A stretch of DNA of 64,000 nucleotides from the NCBI GenBank assembly GCA_023416965.1, contig JAEZGJ010000065.1, positions 6,830 to 70,829 of the forward strand, given 5' to 3'. The translations under genes were made by a program, and so were the position numbers. Of this stretch, positions 20,501-27,524 are shown piece by piece. Position 1 is the stretch's first letter, and the number at the start of each line of letters is the position of its first letter. This DNA comes from Pseudomonadota bacterium (lineage in GTDB: Bacteria > Pseudomonadota > Alphaproteobacteria > Rhizobiales > Phreatobacteraceae). The notes beneath the pieces were generated by a model. That model made no database searches, was not told the origin of the DNA, and saw nothing but the letters and a program-made list of their open reading frames with translations.

Positions 20501-21333
20501 ACCGACTTGGCGCCCCGATAGCGCGCCTCGGTGTAGAAGTGCGCGTCCGGCGTGCGGGTCTGCGGGACGTTGGAGCCCCACAGGATGAGGAAGCCGGAAT
20601 TGTACCAGTCGGCCGATTCCGGCACGTCCGTCTGCTCGCCCCAGGTCTGCGGCGATGCCGGCGGCAGGTCGCAGTACCAGTCGTAGAAGGACATGCAGAC
20701 GCCGCCGAGCAGCGACAGGTAGCGCGAGCCGGCCGCGTAGGAGACCATCGACATGGCCGGGATCGGCGAGAAGCCGTAGATGCGGTCGGGCCCGTAGGTC
20801 TTGGCCGTATAGGCGTTGGCGGCGGCAACGATCTCGTTGGTCTCGTCCCAGCTCGAGCGCACGAAGCCGCCATGGCCGCGCTTGGAGGTGTAGCTCTTCC
20901 GCTTCTCGGGGTTCTCGACGATGGAGGCCCAGGCCGCCACCGGCGTCATGGTGGCCCGCGCCTCGCGCCAGAGCTTGGCGAGCCGCGAGCGGACCATCGG
21001 GTACTTCACCCGGTTGCCGGAATAGAGGTACCAGGAATAGGAGGCGCCGCGCGAACAGCCGCGGGGCTCGTGGTTGGGCAGTTCCGGCCGCGTACGCGGA
21101 TAGTCGGTCTGCTGCGTCTCCCAGGTGACGATCCCGCCCTTGACGTAGATCTTCCAGGAGCAGGAGCCGGTGCAGTTCGCCCCGTGGGTGGAGCGGACGA
21201 TCTTGTCGGACTGCCAGCGCTTGCGATAGCCGTCCTCCCAGCCGCGGTCCTCGCTGGTGGTGATGCCGTGGCCCCCGGAGAAGGAGCCCTGCGGGCGGCT
21301 GAAGAAGCTCAGTCGATCGAGAAAATGCGACAT
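17575..21333 (-). CDS. narG: Respiratory nitrate reductase alpha subunit (Mo-bisMGD)
   Basis: The catalytic subunit, 1252 residues, reduces nitrate to nitrite at a molybdenum bis-MGD centre on the cytoplasmic face. The FS0 cluster ligands His50, Cys54, Cys58 and Cys93 are present (THGANCTGSCSW and EPRGCSRGASYSW), as is the probable molybdenum ligand Asp222 in YCDLPPASPQTWGEQTD. The N-terminus starts MSHFLDRLSFFSRPQ, the normal form that lacks a working Tat leader. Length and motifs fit membrane NarG, not periplasmic NapA. The gene lies 17 bases after narK. Confidence 0.98.
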   Translation of the reverse strand: MSHFLDRLSFFSRPQGSFSGGHGITTSEDRGWEDGYRKRWQSDKIVRSTHGANCTGSCSWKIYVKGGIVTWETQQTDYPRTRPELPNHEPRGCSRGASYSWYLYSGNRVKYPMVRSRLAKLWREARATMTPVAAWASIVENPEKRKSYTSKRGHGGFVRSSWDETNEIVAAANAYTAKTYGPDRIYGFSPIPAMSMVSYAAGSRYLSLLGGVCMSFYDWYCDLPPASPQTWGEQTDVPESADWYNSGFLILWGSNVPQTRTPDAHFYTEARYRGAKSVVICPDYSEASKFADLWISVKQGTDAALAMAMGHVILKEFYVERQAAYFHDYVRQYSDMPMLVRLVEQDGRLVPERQLRASDFQGALGETNNPEWKTVAIDEATGEICVPHGSVGFRWGEKGKWNLEEKDSSGHATRLRLTLDGPGRAFADVAFPYFGNIPHEHFASTTDESILTRKVPVKRVTLADGEALVATVHDLMLANYGVDRGYVGDSTPASYDETGPYTPAWAESITGVPRDQIITVAREFARNAEKTRGRSMVIIGAAMNHWYHADMNYRGVINMLVMCGCIGQSGGGWSHYVGQEKLRPQSGWAPLAFALDWARPPRQQNSTSAFYVNTDQWRYETVSPDEILSPTAPKGDWDGAIIDYNVRAVRMGWLPAYPTLQENSLEIAAKAEAAGLEVKDYVAKAVKTGELNFAWEDPDNRRNWPRNLFVWRSNLLGSSGKGHEYFLKHLLGTTHGVLGKDLGGFGGKKPKEVKWHEEAPEGKLDLLVTLDFRMSTTCVYSDIVLPTATWYEKNDLNTSDMHPFIHPLTAAVDPVWESRSDWEIYKGIARTFSRVAPEVLGVEKDVVLTPIMHDSPGEIAQPFDVKDWKKGEIEPIPGRTMPAVTVVERDYPNLYARFTSLGPLMAKVGNGGKGMAWNTEHEVQLLKELNGEHRDGPTKGLAKIETDIDATEVILMMAPETNGEVAVKAWTSLGGFTGLDHTHLATPKEDEKIRFRDVVAQPRKIISSPIWSGLESEKVCYNAGYTNVHELIPWRTLSGRQQLYQDHLWMRAFGEALCVYRPPVDLKATKPVIGLKPNGQKQVVLNFITPHQKWGIHSTYTDNLMMLTLSRGGPIVWLSEEDAASAGIVDNDWIEAFNANGALVARAVVSQRMKTGTVFMYHAQEKIVNVPGSETTGNRGGIHNSVTRAVLKPTHMIGGYAQLAYGFNYYGTIGTNRDEFVIVRKLANVDWLERPFDEAKARQGAAPAVAAE

Positions 21334-21350
21334 GGCCGGGTCTCCGGGAC

Positions 21351-24098
21351 TTACTGCGCGGGCTGAAGGAGGGGAGCGGGGTCACGGCGCCGTTCGACGT
21401 CGTGGAGGACGCCGCCCTTGCGCGTGTAGACCGCCCAGGTGATGGCGATGCAGGTGAGGTAGAAGGCGAAGAAGGCCCACAGCGCGCCGTTGACCGCGCC
21501 GGTCATGGCGATGGAGGTGCCGTAGGCCTTGGGGATGAAGAAGCCGCCATAGGCGCCGATGGCCGAGGAGAAGCCGATGATCGCGGCCGCCTCCATCTCC
21601 GCCTGACGGGCGCGGGTCGGCTCGTCCACTCCCGGCATCAGCCGCGCCATGTCCTTGCGCATGATCGCGGGGATCATCTGGAAGGTGGAGGCATTGCCGA
21701 TGCCGGTCAGGCAGAACAGCGCCATGAAGCTGGCGAAGAAGCCGAGGAAGGCGCCGGGCTGGTCCTTGATGGTGATGAAGTAGAGCACCGACAGGACCGC
21801 CACCGCCATGCCGGCGAAGACCCACAGGGTCACCCGGCCGCCACCCCACCGGTCCGAGACCCAGCCGGTGAGCGAGCGCGACATGGCGCCGACCAGCGGT
21901 CCGAGGAAGGCGAGCTGCAGGGCGTTGACGTCCGGGAACAGCGTCTTGGTCAGCAGCGGGAAGCCGGCGGAATAGCCGATGAAGGAACCGAAGGTGCCGA
22001 CATAGAGCCAGCACATGATCCAGTTGTGCCGGCGCTGGAAGATGACGGCCTGCTGAGCGAAGGAAGCCTTCATGCTGGCGAGATCGTCCATGCCGAACCA
22101 GGCGGCGATGGCCGAGGCGGCGATGAAGGGAACCCAGATGTAGCCGGCGTTCTGCAGGAACAGCCGCTCGCCGGTGGACGCCAACTGGGCCTCGCCGCCG
22201 AGGGCGCCGAAGACGCCCGCGGTGATCACCAGCGGCACCACGAACTGCACGACGGAGACGCCGAGATTGCCGAGACCCGCGTTCAGAGCCAGCGCATTGC
22301 CCTTCTCGGCCTTCGGGAAGAAGAAGGCGATATTGGCCATGGACGAGGCGAAATTGGCGCCGCCGAAGCCGCAGAGCAGCGCGAGGGCGAGGAAGATGAC
22401 GTAGGGGGTGGACGGGTTCTGCACCGCGAGGCCGATGCCCACCGCCGGGATCATCAGCGACCAGGTGGCGAGCGTCGTCCACAACCGTCCGCCGAAGATC
22501 GGAGGCATGAAGCCGTAGACGATGCGCATGGTGGCGCCCGACAGGGCCGGCAGGGCCGCGAGCCAGAACAGCTGGTCGGTGGTGAAGCGGAAACCGACAG
22601 CCGGCAGCTTGGCGACCACCACCGACCAGACCATCCAGACCGCGAAGGCGAGCAGGAGGTTGGGGATGGAGATCCACAGGTTGCGGCGGGCGACCGCCCT
22701 GCCCTTCGCGGCCCAGTAGGCCGGGTCCTCGGGCGACCAGTCCTGGATGGCGCCGGAGGCGGCGAGCACGCCCTGCTGGGCCTTGCCGTGCACCGGCTGC
22801 ATCTCGGGGAGTTCCGGCAGGCTGGCCCGCGGCACCCCCTGCTCGCGCGCCTCGCGCTCCATCGCCATGATGGCGAAGTGCATCCAGACGAGCGCCACGG
22901 CGGCGATCAGGAAGAGCAGCCAGAAGCAGCTCTGCCAGACGCCGGTGAGGTCGTTGAGCAGGCCGAAGACGATCGGCAGGACGAAGCCGCCGAGGCCGCC
23001 GATGAGACCGACAATGCCGCCGACCGGGCCGACGCGGTTGGGATAGTAGACGGGGATGTGCTTGTAGACCGCCGCCTTGCCGAGGCTCATGAAGAAGCCG
23101 AGCACGAAGGCGATGACGATGAAGGCGACGAGGCCGATCTCGAGGTGGAAGGTGACGGTGCCGGTGGTGGTGCGCACCACATAGTCGGCCGGCGGATAGG
23201 ACAGGAGGAAGGTGCAGACCACCGAGACCATGAAGGTCCAGTACATGACGGTGCGCGCGCCGAACTTGTCGGAGAGGTGGCCGCCATAGGCGCGGAAGAT
23301 CGAGGCCGGGACCGAATAGGCGGCCCCCACCATGCCGGCGGTGGCGATGTCGAGGCCATAGACGCCGATGAGATAGCGAGGCAGCCACAGCGCCAGCGCG
23401 ACGAAGGCGCCGAAGACGAAGAAGTAGTAAAGGGCGAAGCGCCAGACCTGGACGTTCTTCAGCGGCTCGAGCAGGGCCGAGATCGGCTCGGGCTTGAGGC
23501 CGAGGGAGCGGCGGCGCGCGAGGTCCGGGTCGTCCTTCGTGCCGAGCCAGAACACGACGGTCATGACCGCGAGCGCGAGAGCCCAGATCACGGCGACGGT
23601 CCGCCAGCCATAGGCGATCATGACGAAGGGCGCGGCGAACTTGGTGACGGCGGCGCCGACATTGCCGGCGCCAAAAATCCCCAGCGCCGTCCCCTGCTTC
23701 TCCTTCGGGTACCACTTCGACACATAGGTGACGCCGACGGCGAAGGAGCCGCCGGCGATGCCGACGCCGAGGGCGGCGAGAAGGAAGGTCGGGTAGTCGT
23801 AGGCGAAGGTCAGCAGCAGCGTTGCCACCGCGGCAGCCAGCATGGTCGCCGCATAGACGATGCGGCCGCCATACTGGTCGGCCCAGATGCCGAGGATCAG
23901 GCGGATGAGCGATCCGGTCAGGATCGGCGTGCCGACGAGGAGACCGAACTGGGTCTCGGTGAGCCCCAGGTCGCGTTTGATCTGGACGCCGATGATCGAA
24001 AAGATCGTCCAGACAGCGAAGCAGAGCGTGAAGGCGAGGGTCGACAGCCAGAGCGCGCGGCTCTGGTCGGACCTGGACGGGGCTGACGGGATCGTCAT
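21351..24098 (-). CDS. narK: Fused NarK1-NarK2 nitrate/nitrite transporter
   Basis: A double major-facilitator protein of 915 residues with about 24 membrane helices. The first half has the NarK1-type signature (AGGSFAVGVTYVSKWYP, ALGIFGAGNVGAAVT), linked to proton-driven nitrate uptake. The second half has the NarK2-type signature (CGFGGANFASSMANIAFFFP, LNAGLGNLGVSVVQF), linked to nitrate/nitrite exchange. A cytoplasmic link (about residues 430-490) joins them. The fusion is known from Paracoccus and other denitrifying Alphaproteobacteria. ATG at 24098 is chosen for the AAGG site upstream; an in-frame GTG at 24149 would add 17 residues. It leads the nar operon and lies behind a perfect FNR-type box. 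Confidence 0.95.
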   Translation of the reverse strand: MTIPSAPSRSDQSRALWLSTLAFTLCFAVWTIFSIIGVQIKRDLGLTETQFGLLVGTPILTGSLIRLILGIWADQYGGRIVYAATMLAAAVATLLLTFAYDYPTFLLAALGVGIAGGSFAVGVTYVSKWYPKEKQGTALGIFGAGNVGAAVTKFAAPFVMIAYGWRTVAVIWALALAVMTVVFWLGTKDDPDLARRRSLGLKPEPISALLEPLKNVQVWRFALYYFFVFGAFVALALWLPRYLIGVYGLDIATAGMVGAAYSVPASIFRAYGGHLSDKFGARTVMYWTFMVSVVCTFLLSYPPADYVVRTTTGTVTFHLEIGLVAFIVIAFVLGFFMSLGKAAVYKHIPVYYPNRVGPVGGIVGLIGGLGGFVLPIVFGLLNDLTGVWQSCFWLLFLIAAVALVWMHFAIMAMEREAREQGVPRASLPELPEMQPVHGKAQQGVLAASGAIQDWSPEDPAYWAAKGRAVARRNLWISIPNLLLAFAVWMVWSVVVAKLPAVGFRFTTDQLFWLAALPALSGATMRIVYGFMPPIFGGRLWTTLATWSLMIPAVGIGLAVQNPSTPYVIFLALALLCGFGGANFASSMANIAFFFPKAEKGNALALNAGLGNLGVSVVQFVVPLVITAGVFGALGGEAQLASTGERLFLQNAGYIWVPFIAASAIAAWFGMDDLASMKASFAQQAVIFQRRHNWIMCWLYVGTFGSFIGYSAGFPLLTKTLFPDVNALQLAFLGPLVGAMSRSLTGWVSDRWGGGRVTLWVFAGMAVAVLSVLYFITIKDQPGAFLGFFASFMALFCLTGIGNASTFQMIPAIMRKDMARLMPGVDEPTRARQAEMEAAAIIGFSSAIGAYGGFFIPKAYGTSIAMTGAVNGALWAFFAFYLTCIAITWAVYTRKGGVLHDVERRRDPAPLLQPAQ

Positions 24099-24175
24099 GA
24101 CGGAAGCCTTGGGTGGCTGTGGCTGCGAGGCCGCGAGGAACGGCGTCACCCAAGGCGAAAGCGCGTCAATCTGTA

Positions 24176-24189
24176 TTGATTGAAATCAA
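24176..24189. promoter_or_regulatory. Perfect FNR/NnrR-type box upstream of narK
   Basis: The site TTGATTGAAATCAA matches the consensus TTGAT-N4-ATCAA at all ten fixed positions. It lies 78 bases before the narK ATG and 121 bases before the Crp/Fnr regulator start, in a 211-base divergent region that is notably AT-richer than the genes. The likely role is anaerobic or nitrogen-oxide-dependent activation of narK-narGHJI. No strong -10 was found at the expected distance on the narK side, so its class of activation is open. Confidence 0.85.
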
Positions 24190-24267
24190 CCGTCCTGCCC
24201 GCATCTTCAATAAAGCGACAGTATTGATGCGTCGCACACCCCGATTTGATAGAAATATCGCGGGGTA

Positions 24268-24281
24268 TTGATTAATATCGT
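24268..24281. promoter_or_regulatory. Degenerate FNR-type box near the regulator start
   Basis: TTGATTAATATCGT keeps eight of the ten fixed bases of the FNR consensus. It lies 29 bases before the regulator ATG at 24310. A further half site (TTGAT at 24246-24250) is nearby. Together with the perfect box at 24176 these suggest that both divergent promoters are bound by the same class of factor. Confidence 0.4.
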
Positions 24282-24289
24282 CTTCTAGT

Positions 24290-24303
24290 TTGACATTTGT
24301 CAA
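24290..24303. promoter_or_regulatory. Perfect TTGAC-N4-GTCAA palindrome at the regulator start
   Basis: TTGACATTTGTCAA is a perfect dyad with the spacing of Crp/Fnr-family sites but with a C/G instead of T/A at the inner position. It ends six bases before the ATG of the Crp/Fnr regulator. Binding here would block the start region, so negative self-control is the simplest reading. The base change relative to the FNR box may separate the binding of this regulator from that of true FNR. Confidence 0.55.
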
Positions 24304-24309
24304 TTTCTA

Positions 24310-25032
24310 ATGCAGAGGATGGTGGCGGAGATCCCGACATTGCGCGCCGAAGACACCCAGACCGTCCGGTCCCTGCCGCTCTTCTCCGACATCAGCGAGT
24401 CGCAATTCGGCGCGCTGATGGGCGCGGCCTTCCTGCAGCGTTTCCCCGCGCAGACCCAGCTCATCCACGAGGGCGACCAGGCCGATTTCCTGCATGTGAT
24501 CGTGGAAGGGATGGTGGAGATGTTCTCCACCAGCGACGGCGAGGAGACGACCATCGGCTTCCTCGAGCCGGTCTCCACCTTCATCCTGGCGGCGGTCCTG
24601 GTGGAGAAGGTCTATCTGCAATCGGCGCGCACGCTGGAGCCATCGCGCATCCTGATGATCCCGGCCCCGGCGATCCGCGACGTCTTCGCCCGCGACCCCG
24701 CCTTCGCCGGCTCGGTCGTGCGCGAACTCGCCGAGCGCTACCGCGAGGTGGTGCGCCAGTTGAAGAGCCAGAAGATGCGTTCGGGGCTGGAACGCCTCGC
24801 CGCCTGGCTGCTCGCCCGCGGAACCCGCCGCGGCGACACCATCGAGGTGCGCATTCCCTTCGAGAAGGCCAAGCTCGCCAGCTTCCTCGGCATGACCCGC
24901 GAAAGTCTGTCGCGCAGTTTCGCGGCTCTCGCCGATCACGGCGTGACCGTCAGGGGCCGCGTGATCACCTGCCACAGGCCCGAGACCCTGGCGCGGCTCG
25001 CCCGGACCGACGGCGGGCCGGACACGCTCTGA
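24310..25032 (+). CDS. Crp/Fnr-family transcription regulator without Fe-S cysteines
   Basis: A 240-residue regulator with an N-terminal cyclic-nucleotide-type beta-roll (about 20-120), a long dimer helix (about 125-165) and a C-terminal winged helix. The recognition helix TRESLSRSFAAL (196-207) has Glu198, Ser201 and Arg202 in the E-x-x-SR pattern of FNR-type readers of TTGAT. The only cysteine is Cys221, so it cannot hold the oxygen-sensing [4Fe-4S] cluster of FNR; it is nearer to the Dnr/NnrR/NarR kind. Divergence from narK marks it as the local nitrate or NO regulator. No good ribosome site precedes the ATG. Confidence 0.85.
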   Translation: MQRMVAEIPTLRAEDTQTVRSLPLFSDISESQFGALMGAAFLQRFPAQTQLIHEGDQADFLHVIVEGMVEMFSTSDGEETTIGFLEPVSTFILAAVLVEKVYLQSARTLEPSRILMIPAPAIRDVFARDPAFAGSVVRELAERYREVVRQLKSQKMRSGLERLAAWLLARGTRRGDTIEVRIPFEKAKLASFLGMTRESLSRSFAALADHGVTVRGRVITCHRPETLARLARTDGGPDTL

Positions 25033-25088
25033 GGCCCCTGCCCTCCGCGCCACCAGCGCACAGGCGCGACCCCAACCGCACCACCATC

Positions 25089-25117
25089 TTGACGTACCTT
25101 CGGCTTGCCATGATACT
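25089..25117 (+). promoter_or_regulatory. Sigma-70-like promoter of the arsR-SRPBCC-GST operon
   Basis: A -35 element TTGACG (25089-25094) and a -10 element GATACT (25112-25117) are separated by 17 bases. A start of transcription seven or eight bases past the -10 would fall at 25124-25125, on the ATG of the ArsR gene itself. That predicts a leaderless or near-leaderless message, in line with the lack of any ribosome site. Confidence 0.6.
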
Positions 25118-25136
25118 TAAGCAAATGCTTCAGTAT
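25113..25136. promoter_or_regulatory. ArsR-type operator dyad overlapping -10 and start codon
   Basis: A 24-base inverted repeat with arms ATACTTAAGCAA (25113-25124) and ATGCTTCAGTAT (25125-25136). Ten of twelve base pairs match. It covers the -10 element and the first four codons of the ArsR gene. A repressor bound here would prevent RNA polymerase from binding, so the ArsR protein most likely represses its own operon. Confidence 0.65.
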
Positions 25137-25472
25137 CAGCCGCACCCCCTCGATCGTGCCTTCCACGCCCTCTGTGATCCCGCGCGTCGGGCCATGGTGG
25201 AACGCTTGAGCATCGGCCCAGCTTCGGTCAGCGACCTCGCGAGGCCGCTGCCCATGACCCTGTCGGCGGTGGTCCAGCACCTGAAGGTCCTTGAGGAGGC
25301 CGGTCTCGTGAGGAGCGCGAAGGTCGGCCGCGTCCGGACCTGTTCACTCGACATCGGCGCGATGGACCGCGTCGAGACCTGGATCGCCGAGAGAAAGCGG
25401 TTCTGGGAACGCCAGTACGACCAGCTCGAAGCCTATCTTGCCAGGACCGCCGCGGAGAACAGCGACCCATGA
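25125..25472 (+). CDS. ArsR/SmtB-family repressor of the SRPBCC-linked type
   Basis: A 115-residue winged-helix repressor (PARRAMVERL, SVSDLARPLPMTLSAVVQHLKVLEEAGLV, KVGRVRTCSL). It belongs to the group that always sits next to an AHSA1/SRPBCC gene, and it lacks the usual metal-binding CxC of SmtB/ArsR, so a small organic effector or protein partner is more likely than a metal. The start is put at 25125: members of this group begin ML-Q-like, the promoter predicts a transcript starting there, and the alternative ATG at 25110 falls next to the -10. Its stop overlaps the next start (ATGA). Confidence 0.85.
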   Translation: MLQYQPHPLDRAFHALCDPARRAMVERLSIGPASVSDLARPLPMTLSAVVQHLKVLEEAGLVRSAKVGRVRTCSLDIGAMDRVETWIAERKRFWERQYDQLEAYLARTAAENSDP

Positions 25473-25942
25473 CCATCACCAATGCCAGCTTCACCATCGA
25501 ACGGGTGCTGAACGCGTCGCCGGCCCGCGTCTTTGCGGCCTATACAACGATCGAGGCGAAGAGCGCCTGGTTCAGGGCCCCGGCGGATATCGAGACCCTC
25601 GAGCGGCATCTCGACTTCCGCGTCGGCGGCACGGAGCGCTTCCACGCCCGCTGGCCGAGCGGCATGGTCACCGACTTCCAGGCGACCTATCACGACATTG
25701 TCGAGAACGAGCGGATCATCCTCGTCTACGACCTGTTCCACGACCAGAATAAGCTCTCCGTCTCGCTTCTGACGCTGGAGTTCAGGGCCGAGGGCGACAA
25801 CACCCGCCTCCTGCACACGGAACAGGGCTCCTACCTCGTCGGCGGCGTCGAAGCAGTCCAGGGCCGCGAGCATGGCACCACCTGGCATATCGACAATCTG
25901 GTGGCTGTGATCGAAGGCCGCGAGCCGAGGGCCTTCTCATGA
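25469..25942 (+). CDS. SRPBCC (AHSA1-like) domain protein
   Basis: A 157-residue single-domain protein with the START/Bet v1-like fold: the opening FTIERVLNASPARVFAAYT, a middle DFRVGGTERFHARWPSG and a C-terminal helix. Such proteins bind hydrophobic small molecules or act as Hsp90-activator-like domains; most are uncharacterised. It overlaps the ArsR repressor upstream and the glutathione transferase downstream by four bases each. This places it in a small operon that may sense or remove an electrophile or lipid-like compound. Confidence 0.88.
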   Translation: MTITNASFTIERVLNASPARVFAAYTTIEAKSAWFRAPADIETLERHLDFRVGGTERFHARWPSGMVTDFQATYHDIVENERIILVYDLFHDQNKLSVSLLTLEFRAEGDNTRLLHTEQGSYLVGGVEAVQGREHGTTWHIDNLVAVIEGREPRAFS

Positions 25943-26592
25943 CCATCGAACTCTTCGCCCATCCGTTCTCGTCCTACTGCCAGAAGGCGCTCATCGCCTT
26001 CTACGAGAACGACGTGCCCTTCACCTACCGGATGATCGAGGACGCGGGGGTCGGCGACGAACTCGCGGCGCTGTGGCCGATGAAGCGCTTTCCCATCCTG
26101 CGCGAAAACGGCGAGGTCGTGCTGGAAGCCTCCATCGTCATGGAATACCTGCAGATCCACCATCCCGGCCCGACGCGGCTGGTCCCGGACGAACCGACGC
26201 TTGCCCTGGAGGCGCGGATGCTCGACCGCGTCTTCGACAATTATGTCATGACGCCCCAGGGCAAGTTCGTCTTCGACGCGCTGCGGCCGGCGGAACACCG
26301 CGACCCCCACGGCGTCGAAGAGGCTCGCAAGATGCTGGAGACCAGCTATGCTTGGCTCGACGAGCGCATGCGGGGGCGGACCTGGGCGGTGGGGGAGAGC
26401 TTCACCCTCGCCGACTGCGCCGCTGCGCCGGCCCTGTTCTACGCGGACTGGACCCATCCGATCTCCGCGCGTTTCGGGAGCCTCCGCGCCTATCGAACCC
26501 GTCTGCTGCAGCGGCCGTCCTTTGCCCGCGCGGTGGAGGAGGCGCGCCCGTTCCGGCACTATTTTCCTCTCGGAGCGCCTGATCGGGACTAG
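25939..26592 (+). CDS. Glutathione S-transferase family protein
   Basis: A 217-residue two-domain protein. The thioredoxin-like N-terminal half starts MTIELFAHPFSSYCQKA, where a Ser or the Cys14 can activate glutathione. The glutathione-contact block KRFPILRENGEVVLEASIVMEYL follows. The all-helical C-terminal half has the GST_C pattern with TLADCAAAPALFY. It is the third gene of the ArsR-SRPBCC-GST operon. The reaction is probably conjugation or reduction of a toxic electrophile, but no substrate can be named. Confidence 0.88.
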   Translation: MTIELFAHPFSSYCQKALIAFYENDVPFTYRMIEDAGVGDELAALWPMKRFPILRENGEVVLEASIVMEYLQIHHPGPTRLVPDEPTLALEARMLDRVFDNYVMTPQGKFVFDALRPAEHRDPHGVEEARKMLETSYAWLDERMRGRTWAVGESFTLADCAAAPALFYADWTHPISARFGSLRAYRTRLLQRPSFARAVEEARPFRHYFPLGAPDRD

Positions 26593-26597
26593 GATGC

Positions 26598-26633
26598 GCC
26601 CTCACCATGGTGTCGGCCGGAACCGACGAGGGC
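26598..26633. terminator. Interrupted hairpin after the GST gene
   Basis: Outer arms GCCCTC (26598-26603) and GAGGGC (26628-26633) and inner arms GTCGG (26612-26616) and CCGAC (26623-26627) form one stem. A bulged ACCATGGT, itself a palindrome, lies on the left side. It starts six bases after the GST stop. There is no T-run. The remainder of the space up to the convergent SDR gene at 26769 shows no gene. Confidence 0.4.
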
Positions 26634-26768
26634 AACGAGACCAGATCGGCGTTCCGAGGTCCGCAGGCCCTCCGTTCCGCAGGTGGCGTTCGCAACCCGG
26701 CGTCGCGACACGGCGCCGGAGTGGGGTCGCACCCGCGATCCAGTGCCGTATTCCAGCCGCGCCCGGCT

Positions 26769-27524
26769 TCAGGACCGCCCGCCGTCGACGGAGAGCACCT
26801 GGCCGCTGATCCAGGAGGCTTGCTCGCCGGCGAGGAAGACGACGGCGTGGGCGACGTCCGCGGCGGTGCCGAGGCGGCGGGTGTGAATGGAATCGAGGAG
26901 GCGTTTCTGGCCATCGGCGCCATAGGCGTTCCACTGCCGCTCGGTCGCGGGATTGGAGCGGACGAAACCGGGGGCGACGGCATTGCAGGTGATGCCGAGC
27001 GGGCCGAGGTCCTGGCTGAGTTGCTTCGTCAGCCCGACCAGCGCGTGCTTGGCCGCCGTATAGGCCTGGATGCCGGTGAGGCTCGGTCGCAGTCCGGCGC
27101 CCGAGGCGATGTTGACGATGCGGCCGAACCCGGCCTCTGCCATGGGCACCGACGCTGCTTGGGCGAGCCAGAAGGCGCCGTCCACATTGGCCTCGAACAG
27201 CACCTTCCAGTCGCGCTCGGTGATCTCCGCGATCGGCCTGCCAACCTGCCCGCGGACACCCCCCGCGGCATTGACCACGATGTCGATGCGGCCATGGCCG
27301 GCGATGACCGACCCGACGAGATCGTGTGCGGCCGCCCGGCTGGACACATCGAGGACACGGGCCTCGAAGCCGTTCCCGGCGGCAAAGGCGCCGACACCCT
27401 CGGCGTCGAGGTCCGCTGCGACGATGGTCGCCCCCGCCGCCTTGAGTTCCAGCGCGATGGCCTGGCCGATGCCCTGTGCGGCACCCGTGACCAGAGCGAG
27501 CCGTCCCGTCAGGTCGATGCGCAT
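26769..27524 (-). CDS. SDR-family NAD(P)-dependent oxidoreductase (FabG-like)
   Basis: A 251-residue short-chain dehydrogenase. The cofactor motif TGAAQGIGQA is at residues 14-23, NAAG near 86, the catalytic Ser lies in IVNIASGAG, and the Tyr-Lys pair in YTAAKHAL. The C-terminus WISGQVLSVDGGRS is typical of FabG-like enzymes. The first 16 bases overlap the end of the ketopantoate-reductase-like gene, so the two are coupled. It is last in the left arm of the MarR-centred divergent cluster. It probably oxidises or reduces a hydroxyl or keto group in the compound handled by that cluster. Confidence 0.9.
   Translation of the reverse strand: MRIDLTGRLALVTGAAQGIGQAIALELKAAGATIVAADLDAEGVGAFAAGNGFEARVLDVSSRAAAHDLVGSVIAGHGRIDIVVNAAGGVRGQVGRPIAEITERDWKVLFEANVDGAFWLAQAASVPMAEAGFGRIVNIASGAGLRPSLTGIQAYTAAKHALVGLTKQLSQDLGPLGITCNAVAPGFVRSNPATERQWNAYGADGQKRLLDSIHTRRLGTAADVAHAVVFLAGEQASWISGQVLSVDGGRS

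Noticed and set aside
18916..24086. Two very long plus-strand frames opposite narG and narK
   Set aside because: Composition is typical of antisense frames in GC-rich genes (Asp/Glu/Arg/His/Gly-rich, no motifs), and they lie fully opposite well-proven genes.
21382..24153. Long open frame of 923 codons on the same strand as narK
   Set aside because: It is an Arg/Pro-rich shadow frame of narK without any family motif; narK itself has clear signatures in the other frame.
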